Positions 46,382 through 57,200 of a DNA stretch of 64,000 nt are shown here, piece after piece (the first letter of the stretch is position 1; every line of letters starts with the position of its first letter). Under the pieces are notes generated by a model, which saw only the letters and a program-made list of their open reading frames with translations, was not told the DNA's origin and ran no database searches. The translations under genes and the position numbers were made by a program. The stretch is from Arthrobacter sp. FW306-07-I (GTDB lineage Bacteria > Actinomycetota > Actinomycetes > Actinomycetales > Micrococcaceae), in assembly GCF_021800405.1 (NCBI RefSeq), contig NZ_CP084550.1:1736001-1800000 (forward strand). The letters are read 5' to 3'.

Positions 46382-46882
46382 CTAGATTTCGTAATCGAGC
46401 GGCACCGGCTGCCCGTAGGCGCCGCCGTGGTACAGCAGCGGGGACCCCTCGCCGCCTACCTGGCCGTCCACCACCTGGACCACCACCACGGCGTTGTTCT
46501 CGAAGGACAGCCGCATCTGCACCTCGCCGATCAGCCACCCGGCGACATCCTTCAGGATGGGCACCCCGTGCGGGCCGGCCTCCCAGTGGTTGCCTTCGAA
46601 CCGGTTGCCCGGGCGGGCGAAGCGTGCCGCCAGCTCCTGGTTCTCCAGCCCGAGCATGTGCACGCCCAGATACTGCGTGTTGGCCACCGCTGGCCAGGAC
46701 CTGGAACTGCGGGCCATGTTGAAGGTGAAGCGCGGCGGCTTGGCGGACAGCGATGCCACGGAGGTGGCAGTAAAACCGTAGGGCTCGTCCTGGTAGTTCA
46801 CCGTGATGATCGCGACGCCCGCAGCGTGCCGGCGGAACATCTCCCTGAAGGTCTGCTCGAACGGCTCGCTTTTCTCTGTCAC
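46382..46882 (-). CDS. Flavin reductase family protein
   Basis: 166 residues with the split-barrel FMN-binding fold. FRRHAAGVAIITV and GFTATSVASLSAKPPRFTFNMAR are the flavin-binding region, LGLENQELAARFA follows, and the C-terminus carries LLYHGGAYGQP. Members use NAD(P)H to reduce flavin for partner monooxygenases, but no monooxygenase gene is nearby, so its partner is unknown. GTG 46880-46882 follows AGGAGTTTCG. Single gene between a convergent dnaE and a divergent membrane-protein gene. Confidence 0.87.
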   Translation of the reverse strand: MTEKSEPFEQTFREMFRRHAAGVAIITVNYQDEPYGFTATSVASLSAKPPRFTFNMARSSRSWPAVANTQYLGVHMLGLENQELAARFARPGNRFEGNHWEAGPHGVPILKDVAGWLIGEVQMRLSFENNAVVVVQVVDGQVGGEGSPLLYHGGAYGQPVPLDYEI

Positions 46883-47009
46883 CGAAACTCCTGGACTAGG
46901 GGGCTTAACTCTTCCTCCAAGCGTATTGGCCAGCGGTCATGGCGGGAAAACCGGCGGCGCCGTCAGCACGCAGGATGGCGTTGCAGGAACCTTTGTTAAG
47001 GTGTGTTGC

Positions 47010-47543
47010 ATGACAAACTTCGCCGGCCCTGCCGGGCGGCCGCTGCCATGGTCCCTGCTCCTGGTCCCGGCGGCGGCCGGAATTCCGGCCGGCCTCCTCT
47101 GGTGGCTCCTGGCCCCGGGCGGGTTGAACCTGATTACGCGCGATCCTGCGCTGGCTTCCGGCACCGCACCCCTGGTTTGGCTGCCGCGCGACCTCACCCT
47201 CGCCGGCATCCTGGTGCTGGCAGGCTGCCTGCTGGCCGTGTTCCTGGCAGATGGCAAGCGCCGTGACCCGCAGGCGGCGCTGTTGGCCGGCCTGGTCGGA
47301 GCGGCGGCGGGGAGCCTGGTGGCCTGGGGGACAGGCATCCTGGCAGCCCGGCTGTGGGGTCCGGCAGTGGATGCCTCCGCCAACGCGAGCATTGCCTTCT
47401 CACTGCGGGCGTGGCCGGTGCTGCTGCTGTGGCCGGCCGCCACGGCCGTGCCGGTCTTCGTCCTGGAACTGGTGGGCGCGGCGGGCAGGAAGCCCCAAAC
47501 CGGCGGTCCCGGAACCGGCGGCACCATCAGCCCCGTAAAATAG
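47010..47543 (+). CDS. Hypothetical membrane protein
   Basis: 177 residues with about four hydrophobic segments: [56 protein letters not shown] and [21 protein letters not shown] short basic tail follows. No family or catalytic motif is recognised. The ATG is seven bases after TAAGGT (46997-47002), which would make a leaderless mRNA. Its last codons contain the -10 of hisD, so the two genes are tightly packed but separately initiated. Confidence 0.75.
   Translation: MTNFAGPAGRPLPWSLLLVPAAAGIPAGLLWWLLAPGGLNLITRDPALASGTAPLVWLPRDLTLAGILVLAGCLLAVFLADGKRRDPQAALLAGLVGAAAGSLVAWGTGILAARLWGPAVDASANASIAFSLRAWPVLLLWPAATAVPVFVLELVGAAGRKPQTGGPGTGGTISPVK
47536..47541 (+). promoter_or_regulatory. -10 element for a leaderless hisD mRNA
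   Basis: TAAAAT is followed by six bases (AGACGG) and the GTG at 47548. It overlaps the last codons and stop of the upstream membrane-protein gene. Confidence 0.55.
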
Positions 47544-47547
47544 ACGG

Positions 47548-48921
47548 GTGACCACTTCCCCGGATTTTCCCGCCCCCGTGACAGCCGCCGTCGACTTCCG
47601 CACCATCGATCTCCGGGGCCGCAACCTCACCCTCGCAGCCCTGCGCGCGGCTGTTCCCCGCGCCAAGGGCCAGACCGTGGCGGACGCCGAGGACAAGGTC
47701 CTGCAGATCATCTCCGACGTCCGGCAGCGCGGTTTTGCTGCCCTGGCCGAGCTTGCCGAGAGGTTCGACGGCGTGGCGCAGCACCACCCGCTGGTACCCC
47801 GCGAGGCCATCGCCCAGGCCCTCGACCAGCTGGACCCGGCCGTCAGGGCTGCGCTAGAGGAATCCATCAGCCGGGCGCGGAAGTTCGCCGACGGGCAGCG
47901 TCCGCGCAATGTGGACGTTGAACTGGGCGACGGCGCCGTGGTGAGCCAGAACTGGGTGCCCGTGGCCCGCGTGGGACTGTACGTTCCCGGTGGCCTTGCC
48001 GTATACCCATCCTCGGTGATCATGAACGTCGTGCCCGCACTGGCGGCGGGCGTGGAATCCATTGCCCTGGCCTCGCCCCCTCAGAAGGAGTCCGGGGGAC
48101 TTCCGCACCCCACCATCCTGGCGGCGGCGGCGCTGCTGGGCATTACCGAGGTCTATGCCATCGGCGGTGCCCAAGCCATCGCCGCCTTCGCTTACGGCGT
48201 CGAAGCCACTGAAGCCGGTCCGGCTCTGGAACCCGTGGATGTGGTGACCGGGCCCGGCAACATCTTCGTGGCCACCGCGAAGCGCCTGGTCAAGGGGGTC
48301 GTGGGCATCGATTCCGAGGCGGGAACCACGGAAATCGCCATCCTGGCCGATGACTCGGCCCAGCCGGCGCTGGTTGCCGCGGACCTGCTCAGCCAGGCCG
48401 AGCATGACCCCAATGCGGCATCGGTCCTCATTACCGATTCCGAGGAGCTGGCTGCGGCGGTGCGGGCGGAACTGGCGCTCCAGACCGCCGCCACCAAGCA
48501 TTCGGCCAGGGTGCAGGAGGCGCTGTCCGGCCCGCAGTCCGGCGTCGTGCTGGTGGACGGCCTGGAGCAGGGGATCGCCGCCTGTGACGCCTACGCCGCC
48601 GAGCACCTGGAAATCATGACCCGGGACGCGTCTGCCGTGGCTGCGCGGATCCGCAATGCCGGGGCTATTTTCGTGGGCGATTACAGCCCTGTCAGCCTGG
48701 GTGACTACTGTGCGGGCTCCAACCACGTGCTGCCCACCAGCGGTACCGCAGCCTTCTCTTCCGGGCTGAACGTCACCACTTTCCTGCGCGCCATCCAGGT
48801 AATCAACTACAGCCGGGAAGCCCTCGCCGAGGTCAGCGGGCACATTGTGAGCCTGTCCCGGGCCGAGGACCTGCCTGCCCACGGCGACGCCGTCACGGCC
48901 CGTTTTCCCGGCCTCGGCTGA
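47548..48921 (+). CDS. hisD: Histidinol dehydrogenase
   Basis: A 457-residue zinc enzyme that oxidises histidinol to histidine with two NAD+ in the last step of histidine synthesis. Landmarks are [75 protein letters not shown], and EHLEIMTRD with the catalytic Glu/His. No other his gene follows; nrdR does. It therefore stands apart from the rest of the his operon, at least on this side. Confidence 0.97.
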   Translation: MTTSPDFPAPVTAAVDFRTIDLRGRNLTLAALRAAVPRAKGQTVADAEDKVLQIISDVRQRGFAALAELAERFDGVAQHHPLVPREAIAQALDQLDPAVRAALEESISRARKFADGQRPRNVDVELGDGAVVSQNWVPVARVGLYVPGGLAVYPSSVIMNVVPALAAGVESIALASPPQKESGGLPHPTILAAAALLGITEVYAIGGAQAIAAFAYGVEATEAGPALEPVDVVTGPGNIFVATAKRLVKGVVGIDSEAGTTEIAILADDSAQPALVAADLLSQAEHDPNAASVLITDSEELAAAVRAELALQTAATKHSARVQEALSGPQSGVVLVDGLEQGIAACDAYAAEHLEIMTRDASAVAARIRNAGAIFVGDYSPVSLGDYCAGSNHVLPTSGTAAFSSGLNVTTFLRAIQVINYSREALAEVSGHIVSLSRAEDLPAHGDAVTARFPGLG

Positions 48922-48925
48922 CACC

Positions 48926-48937
48926 ACTACATGTAGT
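48926..48937. promoter_or_regulatory. Candidate NrdR box upstream of nrdR
   Basis: ACTACATGTAGT is a perfect 12-bp palindrome. Its core CTACATGTAG agrees with 8 of 10 positions of the NrdR-box core CWATATATWG as I remember it. It ends 10 nt before the -35 of the nrdR promoter. Only one box is seen, whereas NrdR usually binds pairs. Confidence 0.45.
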
Positions 48938-48947
48938 AATTACAGGA

Positions 48948-48977
48948 TTGTTATTACCCCACATCTGCCCGTAAACT
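48948..48977 (+). promoter_or_regulatory. nrdR promoter
   Basis: TTGTTA (48948-48953) and TAAACT (48972-48977) are separated by 18 nt. This would give a leader of about 75 nt before the nrdR ATG. Confidence 0.5.
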
Positions 48978-49059
48978 GAAAGTTGCCACGGCATCGCCCC
49001 CCGGCGGTGCTGTTGGCTTTCACTGACGTTGCACACCACAACCGAAAAGGGGGAACGCC

Positions 49060-49560
49060 ATGTACTGCCCGTTCTGCCGCAACCCCGATTCCCGTGTTGT
49101 GGACAGCCGCATGGCCGATGACGGCTCGGCCATCCGCCGGCGCCGCCAGTGCCCCGAATGCGGCCGCCGGTTCACCACCGTGGAAACCACCAGCCTGTCT
49201 GTCATCAAGCGGTCCGGCGTGGGCGAACCCTTCAGCCGCAGCAAGGTGATCAACGGTGTCCGCAAGGCCTGCCAGGGCCGCCCCGTCAGCGAGGACGACC
49301 TCGCCATGCTGGCGCAGGAAGTGGAAGAGCAAATCCGCGCCTCCGGTGCCGCCGAGATCGACGCGCACGAGGTTGGGCTGGTGATCCTCGGACCGCTGCA
49401 GAAGCTGGACAAGGTGGCCTACCTGCGCTTCGCCAGCGTCTACCAGGCGTTCGAGTCCCTCGAGGATTTTGAAACGGCTATTGCCCTGCTGCGCCACGAG
49501 GCCGAGGAAGACGCCAAGGGCGCGGCCAGCGCCAAGAGCTCCGAGAAGAGCCCCCTCTAG
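49060..49560 (+). CDS. nrdR: Ribonucleotide reductase transcriptional repressor NrdR
   Basis: A 166-residue repressor of ribonucleotide reductase genes. The N-terminal zinc ribbon has [17 protein letters not shown] and [16 protein letters not shown], giving four cysteines. The ATP-cone follows ([24 protein letters not shown]), which senses dATP/ATP. The C-terminal tail is charged. The ATG has a purine-rich GGGGGAACGCC upstream. A palindrome in its own promoter suggests autoregulation. No nrd structural gene is in the window. Confidence 0.96.
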   Translation: MYCPFCRNPDSRVVDSRMADDGSAIRRRRQCPECGRRFTTVETTSLSVIKRSGVGEPFSRSKVINGVRKACQGRPVSEDDLAMLAQEVEEQIRASGAAEIDAHEVGLVILGPLQKLDKVAYLRFASVYQAFESLEDFETAIALLRHEAEEDAKGAASAKSSEKSPL

Positions 49561-49563
49561 ACT

Positions 49564-49603
49564 CCGGTGGCGGCAGCGGAGGGGAAGCCGCAGCCGCCAC
49601 CGG
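49564..49603. terminator. Probable terminator, nrdR/ppgK
   Basis: An 11-bp perfect stem CCGGTGGCGGC/GCCGCCACCGG with an 18-nt interior lies between convergent stops. There is no T-run. Confidence 0.55.
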
Positions 49604-49611
49604 CACCACTC

Positions 49612-50415
49612 CTATTTCGCCAGTTTGTGCTGCAGCGCGATTTCCAGCGCAGCCCCCACGATCCCTGCCTCGTTGCGCAGGACGGCCGGAACAATCGGCG
49701 TGCGCAGCTTGAGGTTGGGAAGGTACTCGTCGGCACGCTTGGAGATGCCGCCGCCCACGATGAACAGTTCCGGCGAGAACAGGAACTCCACGTGCGAGAA
49801 GTAGCGCTGCAGCAGGACGCTGTACTCGTCCCACGACAGCCCGTCCCGTTCACGTGCCACGGCGGACGCCTTGGATTCGGCGTCGAAGCCGTCAACTTCC
49901 AGGTGGCCCAGCTCCGCGTTGGGCACGAGTTTTCCGTCGAAGATGAACGCGGAACCGATGCCGGTGCCAAGGGTGATCACCAGGACGGTGCCGGACACCC
50001 CGGCGCCCGCACCGTAACGGGCTTCGGCCAGGCCGGCTGCGTCGGCGTCGTTGATGACCTCCACGGGGCGGCCCAGCCGGGCGGTGAGGAGGGCGTCGAT
50101 GTCCGTATCCAGCCAGCTCTTGTCCACGTTGGCAGCGGAGTGGACCACGCCGTGCTGGATGATCCCGGGGAAGGTCACACCGACGGGGGAGCCCGCCTCC
50201 GGGGCCTCAGGGCGTGCCGAGAGTTCGGCCACCACCAGGGCCACGGCCTCCGCGACCGCCTCCGGGGTGGCAGGCTGGGGAGTGGGCACGCGGAAGCGTT
50301 CGCCCAGGAGCTTGCCCTTCTTCAGGTCGACAATGCCGCCCTTGATGCCCGTACCACCGATGTCGATGCCGATCAGCGGTGCGTTCTTGTGCGACTTCTC
50401 GTCCTTGTTGGCCAA
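49612..50415 (-). CDS. ppgK: Polyphosphate glucokinase
   Basis: A 267-residue ROK-related kinase that phosphorylates glucose with polyphosphate or ATP. The phosphate motif is [22 protein letters not shown], then [26 protein letters not shown] and [16 protein letters not shown], plus [10 protein letters not shown]. The zinc cysteines of ordinary ROK proteins are absent, as expected for PpgK. The start is TTG 50413-50415 ([11 protein letters not shown]) behind AACGGAATCC; extending upstream would run into map. It lies downstream of map on the same strand with about 100 bp between. Confidence 0.9.
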   Translation of the reverse strand: MANKDEKSHKNAPLIGIDIGGTGIKGGIVDLKKGKLLGERFRVPTPQPATPEAVAEAVALVVAELSARPEAPEAGSPVGVTFPGIIQHGVVHSAANVDKSWLDTDIDALLTARLGRPVEVINDADAAGLAEARYGAGAGVSGTVLVITLGTGIGSAFIFDGKLVPNAELGHLEVDGFDAESKASAVARERDGLSWDEYSVLLQRYFSHVEFLFSPELFIVGGGISKRADEYLPNLKLRTPIVPAVLRNEAGIVGAALEIALQHKLAK

Positions 50416-50518
50416 TGGGATTCCGTTCTTGACAGGGGCGGGCAGGAAAAGGGGCCGGCTGGGCCCAAAACAGTTGTCCGGTCTGCACCGGCAGCCATGC
50501 CGTGGGGCATGGGACAGG

Positions 50519-51397
50519 TTACGGCAGGGTGAGGACCTCGGCACCGGTCTCGGTGACCAGCAGGGTGTGCTCGAACTGGGCGGTGCGCTTGCGGTCCCGG
50601 GTGACAACGGTCCAGTCGTCACTCCACATGTCCCACTCCACGGTGCCCAGGGTGAGCATCGGTTCGATGGTGAACACCATGCCGGTTTCGATCACCGTGT
50701 TGTAGGCGGGGGCGGCGTCATAGTGGGGGATGATCAGCCCGGTGTGGAATGCCTCGCCCACTCCGTGTCCGGTGAAGTCACGCACCACGCCGTAGCCGAA
50801 GCGCTTGGCGTAGGACTGGATGGTCCGGCCGATGACGTTGATCTCCCGGCCCGGCGCCACCGCCTTGATGGCGCGGTTCAGCGATTCCTGGGTGCGCTCC
50901 ACCAGAAGCCGCGATTCCTCATCCACGTCACCCACCAGGAAGGTGTAGTTGGTGTCGCCGTGGACGCCGTTGATGAACGCGGTGATGTCGATGTTGAGGA
51001 TGTCGCCGTCCTGGACCACCGTGCTGTCCGGAATGCCGTGGCAAATGACCTCGTTCAGCGAGGAGCACAGGGATTTGGGAAAGCCCCGGTAGCCGAGGGT
51101 GGACGGGTAGGCATGGTGGTCCAGCAGGAATTCGTGGCCCACTTTGTCCAGCTCATCCGTGGTGACACCCGGCTGGATGTGCTTGCCCACTTCCACGATG
51201 GCCTGCGCTGCGATCTTCCCGGCGATCCGGATCTTTTCGATGGTCTCGGCCGACTTGACCTCGGAGCCGGTGAACTTGGCCGGCGCGGGCTTGCCGACGT
51301 ACTCCGGACGGGGGATGGACGCCGGGACGGGACGCTGCGGACTCAAGGTACCCGGGGTGAGGGTGCCAATGGGTGCAGTCGAGGCAAGGGAAGGCAT
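50519..51397 (-). CDS. map: Methionine aminopeptidase, type I
   Basis: A 292-residue metallopeptidase that removes initiator Met from nascent proteins. The catalytic domain begins near residue 45. The metal ligands fit [17 protein letters not shown] (two Asp), [13 protein letters not shown] (His), [10 protein letters not shown] (Glu) and [12 protein letters not shown] (Glu). An about 40-residue Pro-rich N-terminal extension ([20 protein letters not shown]) precedes it, as in the longer mycobacterial type Ic enzymes. The ATG is six bases after TATGAT and has no ribosome binding site, suggesting a leaderless mRNA. Confidence 0.96.
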   Translation of the reverse strand: MPSLASTAPIGTLTPGTLSPQRPVPASIPRPEYVGKPAPAKFTGSEVKSAETIEKIRIAGKIAAQAIVEVGKHIQPGVTTDELDKVGHEFLLDHHAYPSTLGYRGFPKSLCSSLNEVICHGIPDSTVVQDGDILNIDITAFINGVHGDTNYTFLVGDVDEESRLLVERTQESLNRAIKAVAPGREINVIGRTIQSYAKRFGYGVVRDFTGHGVGEAFHTGLIIPHYDAAPAYNTVIETGMVFTIEPMLTLGTVEWDMWSDDWTVVTRDRKRTAQFEHTLLVTETGAEVLTLP

Positions 51398-51403
51398 AGA
51401 TTG

Positions 51404-51409
51404 ATCATA
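51404..51409 (-). promoter_or_regulatory. -10 element for a leaderless map mRNA
   Basis: On the minus strand TATGAT is followed by CAATCT and then the ATG at 51395-51397. It is the closest match to the consensus -10 among the leaderless candidates. Confidence 0.6.
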
Positions 51410-51518
51410 TAAGGCACTGCAGAACGCCTAACAACCGACAAGCGGCGGAGGCACGCGTAAGTGTTTGTGTTACGTGGATCACCTCGCGCTTCCCCTGTCG
51501 CCGGAACAAGGAGCAACG

Positions 51519-51683
51519 ATGACTGAGTACTGGTTCAACATCAAAACCCACGAGGTGGAAGAGGACCGGCTGTCGGACTGGAGCCAGCTCATTGGGCCGT
51601 ACAAGACCCGGGCAGAAGCCGAACACGCGCTGGAGAAGGTGAAGGCACGCAACGAGGCCTGGGAAAAGGGCGACGACGACTAA
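51519..51683 (+). CDS. Small SPOR-domain protein
   Basis: Only 54 residues: EYWFNIKTHEVEED, then LIGPYKTRAEAEHALEKVKA, then a charged tail. The GPYKTRAEAEHAL block is the core of a SPOR domain, which binds denuded glycan in secreted proteins. Here there is no signal peptide or membrane segment, so this copy should be cytoplasmic. The ATG has an excellent AAGGAG five to six bases upstream, and the frame upstream has no better start. It is convergent with panB across 16 bp. Confidence 0.8.
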   Translation: MTEYWFNIKTHEVEEDRLSDWSQLIGPYKTRAEAEHALEKVKARNEAWEKGDDD

Positions 51684-51699
51684 ACGGGTGAGTGCCGGC

Positions 51700-52587
51700 C
51701 TAGAAGGAATGTTCCGGGCCGGGGAACTCGCCTGACCGGACGTCGTCGCCATAGGCGGTGGCGGCGTCGAACAGTGTGTTGCGCAGGTCCGCGTATTGCT
51801 TCACGAACTTGGCCATCCGGCCGCCCCGAAGCCCGGCCATGTCCTGCCAAACCAGGACCTGCCCGGTGGTTGCGTTGCCTGCGCCGATCCCCACCGTGGG
51901 GACGTCCACGGCCGCATCGACCGCTGCGGCCGTCTCTGCCGGCACCATTTCCATCAGCACGCAGAACGCTCCGGCGTCAGCGAGGGCGCGGGCGTCCTCA
52001 ATGAGCCGCTGGGCGTCGTCGCCGCGGCCCTGCACGCGGTACCCGCCCAGGGCGTGCTCGCTTTGGGGGGTGAAGCCGATGTGCGCCATGACGGGAATGC
52101 CCGCCTGCACCATGGCCCGGACTGTCGGTGCGTAGTACTTCCCGCCCTCCATCTTGACCGCGTGCGCCAGGCCTTCCTTCAGGAACCGCACGCCACTTGC
52201 CACGGCCTGTTCGGCGCTGACCTCGTAGCTGCCAAAGGGCAGGTCCGCCACCACCAGCGCGCGTTTGGCGGACCGTGCCACGGCGCGGCACAGGGGCAGC
52301 AGCTCGTCCACAGTCACCGGAAGGCTGGTCTCGTTGCCAAAGACATTGTTGGAGGCCGAGTCTCCCACGAGGAGCACTTCGATGCCTGCGGAATCAAAAA
52401 TCTCGGCGGTGTACTGCTCGTACGCAGTAAGCATGGCGAACCTGGTGCCGTCGCGCTTGGCCTGCTGGAGGTGGTGGACGCGGACCTTCGCCGGCTTCCG
52501 TTCGGCCGGGGCGGGCATGCCGGGGCCGCTGCCGTAGGGGGCGGGTACTTCTGCGGACGCGCTGGAGTCGGAGCTGTTGGAGGCCAT
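51700..52587 (-). CDS. panB: 3-methyl-2-oxobutanoate hydroxymethyltransferase
   Basis: A 295-residue TIM-barrel enzyme that makes ketopantoate from alpha-ketoisovalerate in pantothenate/CoA synthesis. Landmarks are [76 protein letters not shown], and [21 protein letters not shown]. About 30 N-terminal residues are a Ser/Ala/Pro-rich extension. The ATG is at 52585-52587. No panC or panD is adjacent. Confidence 0.96.
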   Translation of the reverse strand: MASNSSDSSASAEVPAPYGSGPGMPAPAERKPAKVRVHHLQQAKRDGTRFAMLTAYEQYTAEIFDSAGIEVLLVGDSASNNVFGNETSLPVTVDELLPLCRAVARSAKRALVVADLPFGSYEVSAEQAVASGVRFLKEGLAHAVKMEGGKYYAPTVRAMVQAGIPVMAHIGFTPQSEHALGGYRVQGRGDDAQRLIEDARALADAGAFCVLMEMVPAETAAAVDAAVDVPTVGIGAGNATTGQVLVWQDMAGLRGGRMAKFVKQYADLRNTLFDAATAYGDDVRSGEFPGPEHSF

Positions 52588-52871
52588 GGGATGAGCGTAA
52601 TGCGATACCGGCCGTCCTAGCTACCGCGCCCCCCGGCCCGCCAGCAGTGATGTGTGTCATGGGCGGGGCGGCTGCCGGCAGCACTGGTGCCGGGAACGGG
52701 ACGCGGGGTGGACTAAAGGCAGGATCAAGGCGCCGCAAGGTTAATGCTGTGTTACGCACGGCGCAGGCTTCGGCATCGGCGCAGAATGATTAGTACAGTG
52801 TTGATGAACTGCTGCCGGCTTTCCCCTTGCATGGGCCCGGAGCATGGACGTTGACCGGAGAAGAGGCCATC

Positions 52872-54212
52872 ATGGACCGCCAGCAAGAGTTTGTCCTGCG
52901 CACAATCGAAGAGCGCGACGTACGTTTCGTACGCCTGTGGTTCACCGACGTCGTGGGGTCGCTGAAGTCCGTGGCGCTGGCGCCGGCGGAAGTCGAAGGA
53001 GCCTTCGAGGAAGGGTTGGGCTTCGACGGCTCCTCCATCGAGGGCCTGGCCCGGGTGTTTGAATCGGACATGCTGGCCCAGCCCGATCCCGCCACTTTCC
53101 AGATCCTCCCGTGGCGCGGCGAGACCGAACAGACATCGCGGATGTTCTGCGACATCCTCACCCCTGACGGCGAACCCTCCGCGGCGGACCCGCGCAACGT
53201 GCTCAAGCGCACCCTGGCCAAGGCCGCGGACATGGGCTTCACCTGCTACACCCACCCGGAAATCGAGTTCTACCTGCTTAAGTCGCACGAGCCGGGCCCC
53301 AACGGCGCTCCGGTGCCGGTTGACGAAGGCGGGTACTTCGACCACGTCCCGGGCGGCGTGGCCCAGGACTTCCGCCGCACCGCCGTGACCATGCTGGAAT
53401 CAGTGGGCATCTCGGTGGAGTTCAGCCACCACGAGGCCGGCCCCGGCCAGAACGAGATCGACCTCCGCTACGCCGATGCGCTCCAGACCGCGGATAACAT
53501 CATGACGTTCCGCACCGTCATCAAGGAAGTGGCGCTGCAGCAGGGCACCTACGCCACCTTCATGCCCAAGCCGTTCACGGACCACCCCGGTTCCGGCATG
53601 CACACGCACTTCTCCCTGTTCGAGGGTGACAGCAACGCCTTCTTCGAGGCCGGCGCCGAGTTCCAGCTCTCCAAGACCGCGCGGCAGTTCATCGCGGGCA
53701 TTCTCAAGCACGCCCCGGAGTTCACCGCCGTCACCAACCAGTTCGTGAACTCGTACAAGCGGCTGTGGGGCGGCGGCGAGGCGCCCAGCTACCTGAGCTG
53801 GGGCCACAACAACCGTTCCGCGCTGGTCCGCGTGCCGCTGTACAAGCCCGGCAAGGGCCAGTCGGCCCGGATCGAGTACCGCGGCATCGATTCGGCTGCC
53901 AACCCTTACCTGGCCTACGCCGTCCTGCTCGGCGCCGGCCTCAAGGGGATCGAGGAAGGTTACGACCTGCCGGCCGCTGCCGAGGACGACGTCTGGTCGC
54001 TGAGCTCGGCCGAACGCCGCGCCATGGGCCACGATCCGCTGCCGGCAAGCCTGCACGACGCCATCCGCTCCATGGAGGACTCGGAGCTGATGCCGCAGAT
54101 CCTGGGTGAACAGGTTTACGAGCACTTCCTGCGCAACAAGCGCGCCGAATGGCAGGACTACCGGCTGCAGGTGACGCCCTACGAGCTGCAGCGCAACCTC
54201 GGCATTCTCTAG
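52872..54212 (+). CDS. glnA2: Glutamine synthetase, GlnA2 type
   Basis: A 446-residue type I glutamine synthetase-like enzyme. Landmarks are GLGFDGSSIEGLARV, EIEFYLLKSHEPG, GSGMHTHFSLFEGD, KRLWGGGEAPSYLSWGHNNRSA and RIEYRGIDSAANPYLAYA. Length and sequence fit GlnA2 (Rv2222c type), shorter than the GlnA1 at 58046-59470. At the adenylylation-loop position it reads EEGYDLPAAAEDD rather than the DLYELPAEE of GlnA1. The start is ATG 52872 in GAGAAGAGGCCATC. It is immediately followed by glnE with no gap. Confidence 0.93.
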   Translation: MDRQQEFVLRTIEERDVRFVRLWFTDVVGSLKSVALAPAEVEGAFEEGLGFDGSSIEGLARVFESDMLAQPDPATFQILPWRGETEQTSRMFCDILTPDGEPSAADPRNVLKRTLAKAADMGFTCYTHPEIEFYLLKSHEPGPNGAPVPVDEGGYFDHVPGGVAQDFRRTAVTMLESVGISVEFSHHEAGPGQNEIDLRYADALQTADNIMTFRTVIKEVALQQGTYATFMPKPFTDHPGSGMHTHFSLFEGDSNAFFEAGAEFQLSKTARQFIAGILKHAPEFTAVTNQFVNSYKRLWGGGEAPSYLSWGHNNRSALVRVPLYKPGKGQSARIEYRGIDSAANPYLAYAVLLGAGLKGIEEGYDLPAAAEDDVWSLSSAERRAMGHDPLPASLHDAIRSMEDSELMPQILGEQVYEHFLRNKRAEWQDYRLQVTPYELQRNLGIL

Positions 54213-57200
54213 GTGCCGGGCGTGAGCCTGGCGCGCCGCCTCATCGCGGCCGGATTCAGCGACCTGGAAAAGGGCGAGCGCTTCCTGGCCGCGCGCGAAC
54301 TCGAGGGACTGGACCAGGACAGGCTCTTTGCCGGGCTGCAGCTGGCGGCCAGCCCGGATACTGCCCTGCAGTCCCTGGTCCGGCTGATCGAGAAGCATCC
54401 GCAGCTGCGCGACCTGGCCGCCGCCGAGCCGGAGGCCAGCGAGCCCATGTACCGGGTCCTCGGCGCCTCGGAGGCGCTGGGGGAGTTCCTCATCCGGCAC
54501 CCGGAGCACCTGGAGGCCTTCCGGGTCCGGGCCAGTCCAGAGCCGCTGCCGGCCGACCCGGACCGGCTGCGCGCCACGCTCCTGCAGTCCGTCGGGGCAG
54601 ATCCCCGCGCCGGCAGGCCCGTTGCCGCCACCACGGGGGTGGAGGCCTACGCGGCCCTGCGCACGGCCTACCGCCGGGGTCTGGTGGACCTCGCCGTCAA
54701 GGACCTGTGCGCCGCGGACCCGCTGGACTTCCTGCCGTCGGTGGGCGGTGAGCTGGCGGACCTGGCTGCGGCCGCCATCGAGGCCGCCCTGGCCGTCTCC
54801 CGGGCCGAAGCGGCGGAGCAGCACAGCCCTGCCGAGGTCGCCGATGTCGGCCTGGCCGTGATCGGGATGGGCAAGTGCGGAGCCCGGGAACTGAACTACA
54901 TCTCCGACGTCGACGTCATCTACGTGGTGGACCCGGGCAGCCTGGAGGACGCACACGCCAACACCATCGGCACCGCCCTGGCCAGCGGCATCTCCCGCGC
55001 CATCTCCTCTGTTGCCAGGGAACCCGGCCTGTGGGAGGTGGACGCCAACCTTCGGCCCGAGGGAAAATCCGGGCCGCTGGTGCGCACCCTCGCATCCCAC
55101 GAAACGTACTACGCCAGGTGGGCGGAAAGCTGGGAGTTCCAGGCGCTCCTCAAGGCCCGCGCCATCGCCGGCGATGCCGCTTTGGGCCGGGCCTACGAGG
55201 ATGCCGTGGCGCCGCTGATCTGGAATTCCGCGGGGCGGGAGGGATTTGTTGAGTCCGTCCAGGCGATGCGCCGCAGGGTGACCGAGCACATTCCCGCCGC
55301 TGAGGAGCAGCGCCAGATCAAACTGGGCCGCGGCGGCCTGCGCGACGTCGAATTCACCGTGCAGCTGCTCCAGCTGGTGCACGGCAAGGCAGACGAGTCA
55401 TTACGACGGCGGGACACCACCTCCGCGATCGCCGCGCTGTCGGCCGGAGGTTACATCGGCCGTTCCGACGCCGCAGCCTTCGACAACGCCTACCGCTACC
55501 TGCGCCTGCTGGAACACCGCATCCAGCTGTTCCAGCTGCGCCGCACCCACCTCATGCCGGTGGCCGAGCCGGCGCTGCGCTCCCTGGCCAAGGCCGTGCT
55601 GGGGCCGTTCTCCAACGAACGGCCCACCCCGGACTCATTGCTGTCCGCGTGGCAGCGCACCAAGCGCTCGGTGCGCGAACTGCACGAGCGCATCTTTTAC
55701 CGGCCACTGCTGAACTCGGCGGCCAAGCTCAGCACCGAGGACGCCAGGCTGACCCCCGAGGCGGCGCAGGGCCGGCTTGCCGCCCTGGGATACCGCGATC
55801 CGCAGGGAGCGATGCGGCATATCGAGGCGCTCACAGCGGGCGTGAGCCGCCGCGCCGCCCTGCAGCGCCAGCTCCTGCCCATCCTGCTCGACTGGCTGGC
55901 CGAAGGCGTGGACCCCGATGCGGGGCTGCTTGCCTTCCGCCGCATCAGCGAGGCGCTGGGCACCACGCACTGGTACCTCGGCCTGCTTCGCGATTCCAAT
56001 GCCGCCGCAGAGCGCCTGTGCCACATGCTCTCAAATTCCCGGCTGATCGCAGACCTCCTGGAGGTCTCGCCGGAGTCCGTGGCATGGCTGGGACAGGACA
56101 AGGACCTGCTGCCGCTGGGCTTCGAAGCGCAGTGGCAGGAAATCACCGCCAAGATGTCCCGGCACTCGGACCCGGAAAGCGCCATGCGCCTCATCCGGCT
56201 GATCCGCCGGCGGGAAATCCTGCGCATCGCCATCGCTGATTCGGCTGGCCTCCTGGACCAGGACCAGGTAGGCAGGGCTTTGGCGGACACGGACCGGGCG
56301 GCTGTCCTGGGAGCCCTGCGGGTGGCGGAAGGCATCGTCTCCGCCGGCGGGCCGCTCAAGACCACGGTCCTGGTGGTGGCCATGGGCCGCCAGGGCGGCC
56401 GCGAGATCGGGTACGGATCGGACGCCGACGTCATGTACGTCCACCGTGCCCTTCCCGGCTTCTCCGACGCCGAAGCCCAGGAACAGGCCGCGCGCATCGT
56501 GGCGAAGGTGTCCAGCCTGCTCACCCAGCCGCTGAAGCCGGCTATCATGGCTGAACGCGTCCTCCAGATGGACGCCGACTTACGGCCCGAGGGCAAGAAC
56601 GGGGCCATGGTGCGCTCCCTGGACTCCTTCGCGGAGTACTACCGCCGCTGGTCCCTCATCTGGGAAGCCCAGGCCCTGCTGCGCGCACGGCCGATGGCAG
56701 GCGACGACACCCTGGCCGCCGACTTCCTCTCCCTCATCGACCCAATCCGGTACCCGGAATCGGTGTCGGAGCAGGACGTACGCGAGATCAGGCGCATCAA
56801 GGCAAGGGTGGAGTCTGAGCGGCTGCCGCGCGGTGCCGACCCCGCACGGCACCTCAAACTGGGACGCGGCGGCCTCAGCGACGTCGAGTGGCTGGTCCAG
56901 CTGATCCAGCTCCAGCACGCCGGAAAGCATCCGGAGCTCCGGACCACGTCCACCCTGGTGGCCCTTGCCGCCGCTGCGGACCTCGGCCTGCTGGATGCTG
57001 CCGACGCCGGGCTGCTGGGGGATGCCTGGCGGCTTGCCAGCCGCATCCGCTCCGCCAATGTCATCTGGAGCGGAAAGGCCTCCGACCTTCTTCCTTCCTC
57101 CCGCCGTGACCTGGAGGCCGTGGCACGCTGGTGCGGGTATGAGCCCGGGCATGCAGCCGCGCTGGAGGAGGATTACCTGCGGGTGAGCCGGCGGGCGCGG

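Noticed and set aside
53400..55382. 660-codon minus-strand open frame across glnA2/glnE
   Set aside because: It spans two certain genes in antisense, has shadow-type composition and has no recognisable motif or start signal.
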